DNA of 64,000 nt from the NCBI RefSeq assembly GCF_002847015.1, contig NZ_CP025085.1, forward strand, positions 2,356,001 through 2,420,000, written 5' to 3'. Shown here in pieces: positions 37,706 to 45,456 of this stretch; positions within the stretch are counted from its first letter, which is position 1; each line of letters starts with the position of its first letter. Below the pieces are notes generated by a model. That model saw only the letters and a program-made list of their open reading frames with translations. It searched no databases and was not told the origin of the DNA. The DNA comes from Prodigiosinella confusarubida (GTDB lineage Bacteria; Pseudomonadota; Gammaproteobacteria; Enterobacterales; Enterobacteriaceae). The position numbers and the translations under genes are program-made.

Positions 37706-38557
37706 ATGGCAACGTCGAAGAGCATAAAAAAAGAGAAGTGGGTGCGGCTGTCCCTGTCCTGGCTGCTGATTCTGCTGGTGTCGGTGATTATCATCTACCC
37801 GCTGGTGTGGACCATCGGGGCATCATTGAATGCTGGCAACAGCCTGCTGAGCAGTTCTATCATCCCGGAAAATCTCTCGTTTCAGCACTATGCCGACCTG
37901 TTCAACGGCCAGGTTAGTTACCTGACATGGTATTGGAACTCGATGGAGATCAGCGTGCTGACCATGATATTGACGCTGATCAGTGTCAGCTTTACCGCCT
38001 ACGCGTTTTCCCGTTTTCGCTTCAAGGGCCGGCAAAACGGCCTGATGCTGTTTTTGTTGCTGCAAATGATTCCACAGTTTTCCGCGTTGATTGCCATTTT
38101 TGTCCTGTCACAGTTACTGGGGTTGATCAACAGCCACCTGGCATTGGTGCTGATTTATGTGGCCGGCATGATCCCGATGAACACCTATTTGATGAAAGGC
38201 TATCTGGATGCTATCCCGAGGGATCTGGATGAGTCGGCGCGCATGGACGGTGCCGGTAATTTCCGTATTTTTGTGGAGATCATCATGCCACTTTCCAAAC
38301 CGATTATCGCCGTAGTGGCGCTGTTTTCCTTCACCGGCCCGTTAGGAGACTTCATTCTTTCCAGCACCATCTTGCGGACACCGGATCAATATACCTTGCC
38401 GATCGGTCTGTACAACCTGGTGTCCGAGAAGATGGGGGCCAGTTACACCACCTATGCGGCGGGCGCGGTACTGATCGCCGTACCGGTCGCTATTTTATAC
38501 CTGGCCTTGCAAAAATATTTTGTATCCGGCCTGACCTCTGGCAGTACCAAAGGATAA
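37706..38557 (+). CDS. ganG: Galactooligosaccharide ABC permease GanG (MalG type)
   Basis: 283 residues from ATG 37706 (AAGGGGA ahead); the frame is open further upstream but that would overlap ganF. Six predicted helices and an EAA-like loop D-E-S-A-R-M-D-G-A-G near residues 174-183 mark a MalG-type permease. It pairs with GanF. ganA begins 4 bases after its stop, so the two are tightly coupled. Confidence 0.92.
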   Translation: MATSKSIKKEKWVRLSLSWLLILLVSVIIIYPLVWTIGASLNAGNSLLSSSIIPENLSFQHYADLFNGQVSYLTWYWNSMEISVLTMILTLISVSFTAYAFSRFRFKGRQNGLMLFLLLQMIPQFSALIAIFVLSQLLGLINSHLALVLIYVAGMIPMNTYLMKGYLDAIPRDLDESARMDGAGNFRIFVEIIMPLSKPIIAVVALFSFTGPLGDFILSSTILRTPDQYTLPIGLYNLVSEKMGASYTTYAAGAVLIAVPVAILYLALQKYFVSGLTSGSTKG

Positions 38558-38561
38558 TGTC

Positions 38562-39764
38562 ATGAATACAAGCACGTTGGCGTTTTTAGGGTTTTGTCTC
38601 GTTTTAGCCCCCGCGGCCCCGGTAGTGGCGGCTGACCCGATAGTGATCACCCCGCTGCGCCATGAGCCCACCGGGTTTATTAAAGGCGTGGATATTTCCA
38701 CATTGGCTGATGTCGAGCAGCATGGTGGCAAGTTCTATGATGAGCATCACGTCCGGCAGGACCCACTGGTCATTCTCCGACACAACGGCGTGAATTACGT
38801 CCGTCTGCGCCTGTGGGTCGATCCGAAGGACAGCGCTGGTAACCCGTATGGCGGGGGTAACAATGATCTCGCCACCACACTGGCGCTGGCAAAGCGCGCC
38901 AAGGCGCAGGGGATGAAGTTGTTACTGGATTTTCATTACAGCGATTTCTGGACCGATCCCGGTAAACAGTACAAGCCCAAGGCCTGGCAGGGGATGGGAT
39001 ATGAACAATTGAAAACGGCGATTCATGACTATACCCGCGACACCATTGCCACGTTCAAACAGCAGGGAGTGCTGCCGGATATGGTGCAAATCGGCAATGA
39101 GATTAACGGCGGCATATTGTGGCCGGAAGGCAAAAGCTGGGGACAGGGTGGTGGTGAATTTGATCGTTTGGCTGGACTGTTGAACGCCGCGATAAGTGGT
39201 CTGCGGGAAAATCTGACCTCGCCATCACAGGTGAAAATCATGCTGCATCTGGCAGAGGGAACCAAGAATGACACCTTCCGCTGGTGGTTCGATGAAATCA
39301 CCCGACGTAATGTACCGTTCGATGTCATCGGCCTGTCAATGTACACCTATTGGAATGGTCCGATCAGTGCGCTGAAAGCCAATATGGATGATATCAGCAA
39401 GCGCTACGGTAAGAACGTGATTGTGGTGGAAGCCGCTTATGGTTACACCCTGGCAAATTGCGATGATGCCGAAAACAGTTTTACCGACAAAGAGGCAAAA
39501 GCTGGTGGCTATCCGGCAACGGTTCAAGGGCAGAGCGATTTCATTCACGATTTAATGCAAAGCATCATTGATGTGCCCGATGGTCGCGGTAAAGGGATGT
39601 TTTATTGGGAACCCACCTGGATTGCGGTGCCGGGTGCCGGGTGGGCAACGCCAGCGGGCATGAAATATATCCATGATAAATGGAAAGAGGGAAATGCCAG
39701 GGAAAATCAAGCCTTGTTTGATTGCCAGGGAAACGTCCTGCCTTCCGTCAAGGTATTTAATTGA
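38562..39764 (+). CDS. ganA: Endo-beta-1,4-galactanase GanA (GH53)
   Basis: 400 residues with a signal peptide to about residue 24 (V-V-A-A-D). Family GH53 features: F-I-K-G-V-D-I-S-T-L, L-L-D-F-H-Y-S-D-F-W-T-D-P, the acid/base Glu in Q-I-G-N-E-I-N-G near residue 179 and the nucleophile in V-V-V-E-A-A-Y near 289. In Dickeya, GanA cuts galactan side chains of pectin to oligomers in the periplasm. AGGA lies before the ATG. An interspersed repeat separates it from ganB. Confidence 0.95.
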   Translation: MNTSTLAFLGFCLVLAPAAPVVAADPIVITPLRHEPTGFIKGVDISTLADVEQHGGKFYDEHHVRQDPLVILRHNGVNYVRLRLWVDPKDSAGNPYGGGNNDLATTLALAKRAKAQGMKLLLDFHYSDFWTDPGKQYKPKAWQGMGYEQLKTAIHDYTRDTIATFKQQGVLPDMVQIGNEINGGILWPEGKSWGQGGGEFDRLAGLLNAAISGLRENLTSPSQVKIMLHLAEGTKNDTFRWWFDEITRRNVPFDVIGLSMYTYWNGPISALKANMDDISKRYGKNVIVVEAAYGYTLANCDDAENSFTDKEAKAGGYPATVQGQSDFIHDLMQSIIDVPDGRGKGMFYWEPTWIAVPGAGWATPAGMKYIHDKWKEGNARENQALFDCQGNVLPSVKVFN

Positions 39765-39776
39765 TTTTTCACAACA

Positions 39777-39862
39777 TCGTTATACCCGTCATTTTTCACG
39801 TTACAGGTGTGGTGTCGACCTTGGAAATTCCTGCGGTCGGCACCTTTCTGCAACTCGAAACC
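39777..39862. repeat. Interspersed palindromic repeat, copy 2, between ganA and ganB
   Basis: Outer arms TTTTTCACGTTACAG (39,792-39,806) and CTGCAACTCGAAA (39,848-39,860) pair imperfectly, and GTGTCGACC / GGTCGGCAC (39,812-39,820 / 39,835-39,843) extend the stem. It shares both ends with the copy at 32,287. Inside an operon it may act on message stability between ganA and ganB. Confidence 0.65.
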
Positions 39863-39908
39863 TATTGGTAAATACAGAAATTCAGTGGTCAATATTCAAG
39901 AGGTTGTA

Positions 39909-41969
39909 ATGAATAAATTTCCTCCTTTAAGCGCAAAGGTTGCTGGCTTATTGCACGGAGCAGACTATAACCCGGAGCAATGGATTAATTATCCGGGGGT
40001 AATTGAACAAGATATTCAAATGATGAAGCAGGCGAATTGTAATGTCATGTCGGTGGGTATTTTCAGTTGGTCAATGCTGGAACCGGAAGAGGGAAAATAT
40101 CAATTCGACTGGCTGGATGATGTGCTGGATAAATTGAATGCCGCCGGTATTCGGGTCTTTTTGGCCACGCCCAGTGGTGCCAGACCGGCGTGGATGTCTC
40201 AGAAATATCCTGAAGTGCTGCGCGTGGGGCGTGACCGGGTACAGGCATTGCATGGTGGTCGGCATAATCATTGCCCATCGTCACCGATTTATCGCCGCAA
40301 GGTCAATGCTATCAACCACCAGCTGGCACATCGCTATGCGTACCATCCAGCGGTGATTGGCTGGCATATTTCCAATGAATATAGTGGCGAGTGCCATTGC
40401 AGCCGTTGTCAGGATAATTTTCGTCGCTGGTTACAGCTGCGATATCAGACGCTGAACAAGTTGAACGAAGCCTGGTGGAGCACGTTCTGGAGTCATACTT
40501 ATAGCGATTGGTCACAGATTGAATCACCGGCACCACAGGGTGAGGTGTCCATCCATGGTTTAAATCTGGACTGGCGGCGTTTTTGTAGTACGCAGGCCAC
40601 CGATTTCTGTGCACAGGAAATCGTCCCGCTGAAAGCGGTGAACCCGAATCTGCCCGCCACCACTAATTTTATGGAGTATTTCTACGATTACGATTACTGG
40701 CAGTTGGCACAGGTGATTGATTTTATCTCCTGGGACAGCTACCCGCAGTGGCATAGCCAGCCGGATGAAACGGAACTGGCTTGCTACACGGCCATGTACC
40801 ACGATCTGATGCGTACGCTGAAGCAGGGAAAACCGTTTGTGCTGATGGAATCCAGTCCAAGCGTCACCAACTGGCAACCGACCAGCAAGCTGAAGAGACC
40901 CGGTATGCATATTCTTTCTTCATTGCAGGCGGTGGCGCACGGTGCGGATTCTATCCAGTACTTTCAGTGGCGGAAAAGTCGTGGTTCGGTGGAAAAATTT
41001 CACGGTGCGGTGATTGATCATTCTGGTCGCCTTGATACCCGGGTCGGACAGGAAGTCAGTGAGCTGGGTCGCCTGTTGGGTGTTATGGCCCCGGTGGCGG
41101 GTAGCCGGATTGACGCTCGTGTGGCTATCATTTTTGATTGGGAAAGTCGTTGGGCAATGGATGATGCGCAAGGGCCGCGCAACCATGGACTGTATTATGA
41201 GAAGACTGTGGCGGAGCATTATCGCCCCTTCTGGGAACAGGGCATCGCCGTGGATATCATTAATGCCGATTGTGATCTCAGTGGTTACCAACTGGTGATT
41301 GCCCCCATGCTGTACATGGTACGTGACGGGTTCGCCAAAAACGCCGAAGACTTTGTCAGGCAGGGAGGGCAGTTTGTCACTACTTACTGGAGTGGGATCG
41401 TCAATGAGACCGACCTGTGTCATCTTGGCGGTTTCCCCGGTCCTTTGCGTCCGCTGTTGGGTATCTGGGCAGAGGAGATCGATTGTCTGAAAGAGGGTGA
41501 AACCAATAGCGTTAATAGCACACCTGGCAATACGCTAGGGCTGCAAGGGGCCTGGTCGGCGCGCCACCTGTGTGAATTGCTTCATCTTGAGGGGGCGACG
41601 GCGCTGGCGACTTACGGCAGTGATTTTTATGCCGGGCGTCCCGCTGTGACGGTCAACCGGTTCGGCGCGGGTGAGGCCTGGTATGTGGCTTCACGCAATG
41701 ATGCGGCATTCCAGCGCGATTTCTTTGGCGCACTGGCGGCAAAGCTCAATCTGCCTCGTGCACTGGAAACCGTGCTACCTTATAGTGTTACGGCACAGCG
41801 ACGAACTGATGGTGAGTGTGAGTTCGTTATTGTGCAGAATTTCAGTGATGAGATGAAAACGCTATCCCTGCCAGCGGGTTATGTAGATATGGCAAATGGA
41901 AAGGCGTTGTCGGGCATGATCACTTTACTGCCATGGGGCTACCGTATTTTATCCCGTTATCTGGCATAG
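39909..41969 (+). CDS. ganB: Beta-galactosidase / exo-galactanase GanB (GH42)
   Basis: 686 residues from ATG 39909 (AGAGG ahead); the frame stays open upstream through the repeat but without a ribosome site. GH42 features: H-G-A-D-Y-N-P-E-Q-W, G-I-F-S-W-S-M-L-E-P-E-E-G, acid/base Glu in I-S-N-E-Y near residue 156, the zinc cluster C-H-C-S-R-C just after it, and the nucleophile in L-M-E-S-S-P-S near 313. No signal peptide, so it acts in the cytoplasm and splits imported galactooligosaccharides to galactose. Followed by a strong terminator. Confidence 0.94.
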   Translation: MNKFPPLSAKVAGLLHGADYNPEQWINYPGVIEQDIQMMKQANCNVMSVGIFSWSMLEPEEGKYQFDWLDDVLDKLNAAGIRVFLATPSGARPAWMSQKYPEVLRVGRDRVQALHGGRHNHCPSSPIYRRKVNAINHQLAHRYAYHPAVIGWHISNEYSGECHCSRCQDNFRRWLQLRYQTLNKLNEAWWSTFWSHTYSDWSQIESPAPQGEVSIHGLNLDWRRFCSTQATDFCAQEIVPLKAVNPNLPATTNFMEYFYDYDYWQLAQVIDFISWDSYPQWHSQPDETELACYTAMYHDLMRTLKQGKPFVLMESSPSVTNWQPTSKLKRPGMHILSSLQAVAHGADSIQYFQWRKSRGSVEKFHGAVIDHSGRLDTRVGQEVSELGRLLGVMAPVAGSRIDARVAIIFDWESRWAMDDAQGPRNHGLYYEKTVAEHYRPFWEQGIAVDIINADCDLSGYQLVIAPMLYMVRDGFAKNAEDFVRQGGQFVTTYWSGIVNETDLCHLGGFPGPLRPLLGIWAEEIDCLKEGETNSVNSTPGNTLGLQGAWSARHLCELLHLEGATALATYGSDFYAGRPAVTVNRFGAGEAWYVASRNDAAFQRDFFGALAAKLNLPRALETVLPYSVTAQRRTDGECEFVIVQNFSDEMKTLSLPAGYVDMANGKALSGMITLLPWGYRILSRYLA

Positions 41970-41987
41970 GTTGATCTTTATGGATTG

Positions 41988-42020
41988 CGCCCGTTCTATT
42001 GATCGGGCGTTTTTGTTTTT
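41988..42020 (+). terminator. Rho-independent terminator after ganB
   Basis: CGCCCG (41,988-41,993) pairs with CGGGCG (42,004-42,009), followed by TTTTTGTTTTT. It closes ganEFGAB. The EIIB gene starts only 21 bases beyond it. Confidence 0.82.
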
Positions 42021-42041
42021 GCATGATATGAGGAAATAAGA

Positions 42042-42356
42042 ATGGTAAATTTGAAATCTTTTATCAACTATTTTTCCCACCCCAAAAAAATGGTGGAAAA
42101 TAGTGATATTGACAACCAGTATCTGGAAAAATTAATACAAAACTTTGGTGGAAGAGAGAACATAAAATATGTAGATGCCTGTATTACGCGGCTGCGTGTT
42201 ACCGTTAATGACCTGTCTATGGTGGATTCTAGCGGGTTGCAGAAATCAGGGGCATTAGGCGTGATTATTATTGGTCAGGAGGTTCATGCCGTATTTGGTA
42301 CGCAATCGGATAATCTACGTAAATTACTTGAAACACGTTTTTCTATTAATGATTAA
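42042..42356 (+). CDS. Stand-alone PTS EIIB domain (glucose/sucrose type)
   Basis: 104 residues. Residues about 27-100 are a single EIIB domain with phosphocysteine Cys47 in D-A-C-I-T-R-L-R-V and [17 protein letters not shown], the usual ending. No EIIC or EIIA is encoded nearby; the gan transporter is an ABC system. AGGAA precedes ATG 42042. It lies between the gan terminator and the terminator of ganL, so its message depends on read-through or a promoter too weak to see. It could be a phosphocarrier acting on another PTS permease or a regulator. Function unknown; domain identity is firm. Confidence 0.85.
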   Translation: MVNLKSFINYFSHPKKMVENSDIDNQYLEKLIQNFGGRENIKYVDACITRLRVTVNDLSMVDSSGLQKSGALGVIIIGQEVHAVFGTQSDNLRKLLETRFSIND

Positions 42357-42367
42357 GAATAAAAAAT

Positions 42368-42396
42368 ATTGATAACCACTTGAAGTGGTTATCAAT
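42368..42396. terminator. Bidirectional terminator between EIIB gene and ganL
   Basis: Perfect 13-bp stem (42,368-42,380 and 42,384-42,396) with a 3-base loop. On the minus strand it is followed by a T-rich run (A-rich at 42,357-42,367 on the plus strand), so it best serves ganL; it can also stop transcripts from the EIIB gene. Confidence 0.75.
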
Positions 42397-42537
42397 AAAT
42401 GAATCTAGGCTCGTTATCCTGAAGTCTATTTTTTTATAGATAAAACACATTGCCAGCAATAGCAAAACTCAATTGCTGAGGGAAGTAATGTACAATTAAT
42501 TTCAGTATGGAACGTTGCGGTTTATTCTATTTTTTTA

Positions 42538-43788
42538 TTACCACCATGCTTCCACCTGTACACCAAAATTCCAGGTGTTGCTGGCCGTGCCATCCTGAAA
42601 TGATTTCCCCTGCTCAGAATCATTCAGGTACGAGGCAAAGATGCGTAATTCCGGACGTGACATGAACGCCGGTCCATCCGCTAACCCCAGTGCAATGGTG
42701 TATTTCTCGCCACCCTGTTTGTACTGACTGCCATCTTTGTGGTCATCTTTCTGGTAGAAGACACCGACTTCGCCAATAGCGCGGACATAATCGGTGAATT
42801 GATACTGTGCACGGCCAACCAGCGAGATCAACCGGCTTTTATCGATTTGGGCGCTGATATTGTTTGCCGAGCCATAGGTCAATACGTGATTGAGCGAAAA
42901 TTTATCGGTAATCGGGATCAGACCGGTATTGATCACCCGGTAGCCCGTGGCATCATCAGTATTGTTCCAAACGTCATACCAGCCGCCGCCCTGAGACACC
43001 ATATTCTGCGCCAGACCTTTGGTGGCATACTGCAACACGATCTTGTCATAGCCACCCAGCATGTCCTGACTGATTTCACTGGTGAGCATCACGCCATTCT
43101 TGGCGTCGTACAGGCCACCATACTCTTTCTGTTTTTTGGTTGGATTAGGCATGGCGTAATCAATACCAAATTCTGTCCAGGCGCCAGACCAGGGTTTCCA
43201 ACCGGCATAGCGTAGGTCGAGATAGTTGATGTTGAGGTCGTTATCGTTATTTACCCGGTAGTCCACATCATTGCCATCACCCCGGATCCAGGCCACTGAA
43301 ACCGCGCCAGGACCAAAGGACAAATTTTCCACGCCCGCGCCCGCACCAGAGATATTCCAGTATTTAGTATCAATGATGTGCAGATCGTGGCGTTGGTAAT
43401 AGCGTTTGCCGCCCCAGATCACCGCGTTTGGATCGCCAGGGATCAGACCTTTGATCTGTAAATTAAGCTGGCGGAGCCCGAACTGAGCGTTATCGCCAAT
43501 AGTGGTTTCATTGTCAGTGGCACCGTTAGACACCATGCTGACCATACTGTCCACATAGAAACTGACATCATTTTTTTTGTAAACCTCACTGCCCAGCTCA
43601 ACTTCGCCATAAGTGTCGGATTCATTTCCCAGACGACCTACCTTGTTTTTTTGCCACTCCTCCAGGCTGCCATTACGCGAGACACCCACACCAGATCGCA
43701 AATAGCCGTGAAAATCAATGGCAAACAGAGAAGGGGAAGTGAGTGTCACTGCAATAGCGACGGATAGGGTACGCAACGTCGTATTCAT
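42538..43788 (-). CDS. ganL: Galactooligosaccharide porin GanL (LamB family)
   Basis: 416 residues from ATG 43788 (AGAGG ahead); a longer frame upstream lacks support. A signal peptide ending S-L-F-A is followed by F-H-G-Y-L-R-S-G-V-G, the maltoporin N-terminus, and the protein ends W-N-F-G-V-Q-V-E-A-W-W with a terminal aromatic as outer-membrane beta-barrels need. In Dickeya, GanL carries galactan oligomers across the outer membrane. It is divergent from ganR. Confidence 0.92.
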   Translation of the reverse strand: MNTTLRTLSVAIAVTLTSPSLFAIDFHGYLRSGVGVSRNGSLEEWQKNKVGRLGNESDTYGEVELGSEVYKKNDVSFYVDSMVSMVSNGATDNETTIGDNAQFGLRQLNLQIKGLIPGDPNAVIWGGKRYYQRHDLHIIDTKYWNISGAGAGVENLSFGPGAVSVAWIRGDGNDVDYRVNNDNDLNINYLDLRYAGWKPWSGAWTEFGIDYAMPNPTKKQKEYGGLYDAKNGVMLTSEISQDMLGGYDKIVLQYATKGLAQNMVSQGGGWYDVWNNTDDATGYRVINTGLIPITDKFSLNHVLTYGSANNISAQIDKSRLISLVGRAQYQFTDYVRAIGEVGVFYQKDDHKDGSQYKQGGEKYTIALGLADGPAFMSRPELRIFASYLNDSEQGKSFQDGTASNTWNFGVQVEAWW

Positions 43789-43804
43789 GTATGCCTCTTT
43801 TATT

Positions 43805-43819
43805 TGTAATACGTTCACA
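43805..43819. promoter_or_regulatory. Candidate GanR operator in front of ganL
   Basis: TGTAATACGTTCACA lies 17 bases upstream of the ganL start codon and differs by one base from the site before ganE (35,064). Shared sites at two operons of the same locus point to GanR. Confidence 0.5.
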
Positions 43820-43943
43820 TTTAAAAGGCTATGAAAGTACTAATTTATATAACAAGCAATTCTCTTATCAATTTATTGTGATTTAATGCAAATAAAACAG
43901 CGTTATTTGTAATAGGAAGTGAACTTGATCACTTGTTCTAATA

Positions 43944-43958
43944 TGTGAACGAATAACT
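43944..43958. promoter_or_regulatory. Candidate GanR operator in front of ganR
   Basis: TGTGAACGAATAACT resembles the reverse complement of the ganL site (TGTGAACGTATTACA) at 11 or more of 15 positions. It is 94 bases upstream of ganR and 125 bases from the ganL site, allowing looping or autoregulation. Flanking AAGTGA/TCACTT (43,917-43,934) adds a further inverted repeat. Confidence 0.4.
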
Positions 43959-44051
43959 TTTATGGTGACTTTTTGACGTATTATAACGATAACTATGTTG
44001 GTGACGGAGTGCCTGTTACAATTAAGACATCACTATTGCAGGGAGCGAACC

Positions 44052-45134
44052 ATGAAGTCGAAAAGTAGTACGTTAGAGGATGTCGCTCGTCATGCCGGCG
44101 TATCTTATCAGACGGTTTCCCGGGTACTGAACAAGTCTGCCAATGTGTCAGAATCCACGCGCCGCAAGGTTGAACAGTCTATTGAGCTATTAAGGTATGT
44201 GCCGAATCGTCTGGCACAACAACTGGTAGGTAAACGCAGCCGGACGTTGGGGCTGGTGACGATTTCACTGGCATTACATGCGCCTTCCCAGGTGGCGGCA
44301 GCGGTAAAACGTTACGCGAATACCGAAGGATATCTGGTGTTGATTTCAATGATTGATGAGAACGTCAATCATGCTATCCAGGACTCCATCAACGAGCTTA
44401 AGTCCCAACTGGTGGATAAAGTTATTATCAACGTCCCACTGGAAACGGCGGCGGCGGAAAAAATCGCTGCGGACAATGACGATATCATCTGTCTGTTTCT
44501 GGATGTTGACCCGTATAGCTCGGTGTTCAACGTCTCCTTCAATCCAGCAGATGGCACCCGCGCCAGCGTGAAGTATCTCTATGAGTTGGGGCACCGTGAT
44601 ATCGCGCTGTTGGCTGGTCCCCAGCACTCTATTTCAGCCAATCTGCGGCTGAAAAACTGGCAGGAGGCGCTGCATGATTACGGACTGAATCCCGTTACGG
44701 TGTTGCATGGTAACTGGGATGCGCAAAGTGGTTATGCGGGGGCGCTACAAATGATGCGGGAAACACCGCACTTCTCGGCGGTGCTGGTGGGTAATGATCA
44801 GATGTCACTCGGTGTATTGAGTGCTTTCCACCAACATCAATTGTCCATTCCCGGAGAGAAATCAGTAATTGGTTACGATAATACCTATGAAAGCGCGTTC
44901 TTTTATCCGGCATTAACCACCGTATCGCTGGATCTGGACTTGCAAGGCAAAGAAGCGGTGAGACGAGTGCTTGGGGTCAATGAGGACGACGCACAGCGTT
45001 CGTCGTCGATCCTGCCGGCAAAACTGGTGATACGTAATTCGACCGGGCCGCAGGTTCATGATGACAATAACTTGCAGCAGATTGCAGATGAATTGCGAGC
45101 GCTCGCTCAAAAGATAAGCCAGATGGGTGTTTGA
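44052..45134 (+). CDS. ganR: LacI-family repressor GanR
   Basis: 360 residues from ATG 44052 (GGGAGCG ahead). The N-terminal helix-turn-helix reads T-L-E-D-V-A-R-H-A-G-V-S-Y-Q-T-V-S-R-V-L-N, with the hinge Y-V-P-N-R-L-A-Q-Q-L, close to LacI itself. A periplasmic-binding-like sensor domain follows. In the gan locus this is the repressor, lifted by a galactan breakdown product. It is divergent from the porin gene and ends the locus. Confidence 0.92.
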   Translation: MKSKSSTLEDVARHAGVSYQTVSRVLNKSANVSESTRRKVEQSIELLRYVPNRLAQQLVGKRSRTLGLVTISLALHAPSQVAAAVKRYANTEGYLVLISMIDENVNHAIQDSINELKSQLVDKVIINVPLETAAAEKIAADNDDIICLFLDVDPYSSVFNVSFNPADGTRASVKYLYELGHRDIALLAGPQHSISANLRLKNWQEALHDYGLNPVTVLHGNWDAQSGYAGALQMMRETPHFSAVLVGNDQMSLGVLSAFHQHQLSIPGEKSVIGYDNTYESAFFYPALTTVSLDLDLQGKEAVRRVLGVNEDDAQRSSSILPAKLVIRNSTGPQVHDDNNLQQIADELRALAQKISQMGV

Positions 45135-45161
45135 GTGCCGGACGTGATACCTGCCAATCAT

Positions 45162-45181
45162 GCCTGGAAAGGATTCCAGGC
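45162..45181 (+). terminator. Hairpin after ganR
   Basis: GCCTGGAA (45,162-45,169) and TTCCAGGC (45,174-45,181) pair perfectly across a 4-base loop, 27 bases after the ganR stop. No T tract. A terminator role is likely from position. Confidence 0.45.
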
Positions 45182-45304
45182 TGAGTAAGATAACGCCCTG
45201 CTTTGATAGAGTTGGCGTTTTGTAACCTACCTGCTCCGACAGAATATTCAATGGTCGGACATTTTATCTACTATACTTAAATTCGCTTTACTTTTAGTCA
45301 CCTC

Positions 45305-45334
45305 CGCTCATGACGTGAGCGAATTCGAGCGGAT
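45305..45334. promoter_or_regulatory. Palindromes upstream of the cyclic glucan synthase gene
   Basis: CGCTCA (45,305) and TGAGCG (45,316) form an inverted repeat, and CGAATTCG follows at once as an 8-bp palindrome. They lie about 120-150 bases before the start codon, in a 322-base gap without a gene. This may be a regulator site; no protein can be assigned. Confidence 0.3.
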
Positions 45335-45456
45335 GTTCGCACTCTCATAACTTTATTAAAGCACTGATACTCCTGTACCCATAAGGTTTGTCAGCTTTTT
45401 TGACGTTACTTTCAATACCACCTGTGCGGATTTTGCGCTCAGGTTAAAAGGCGATT

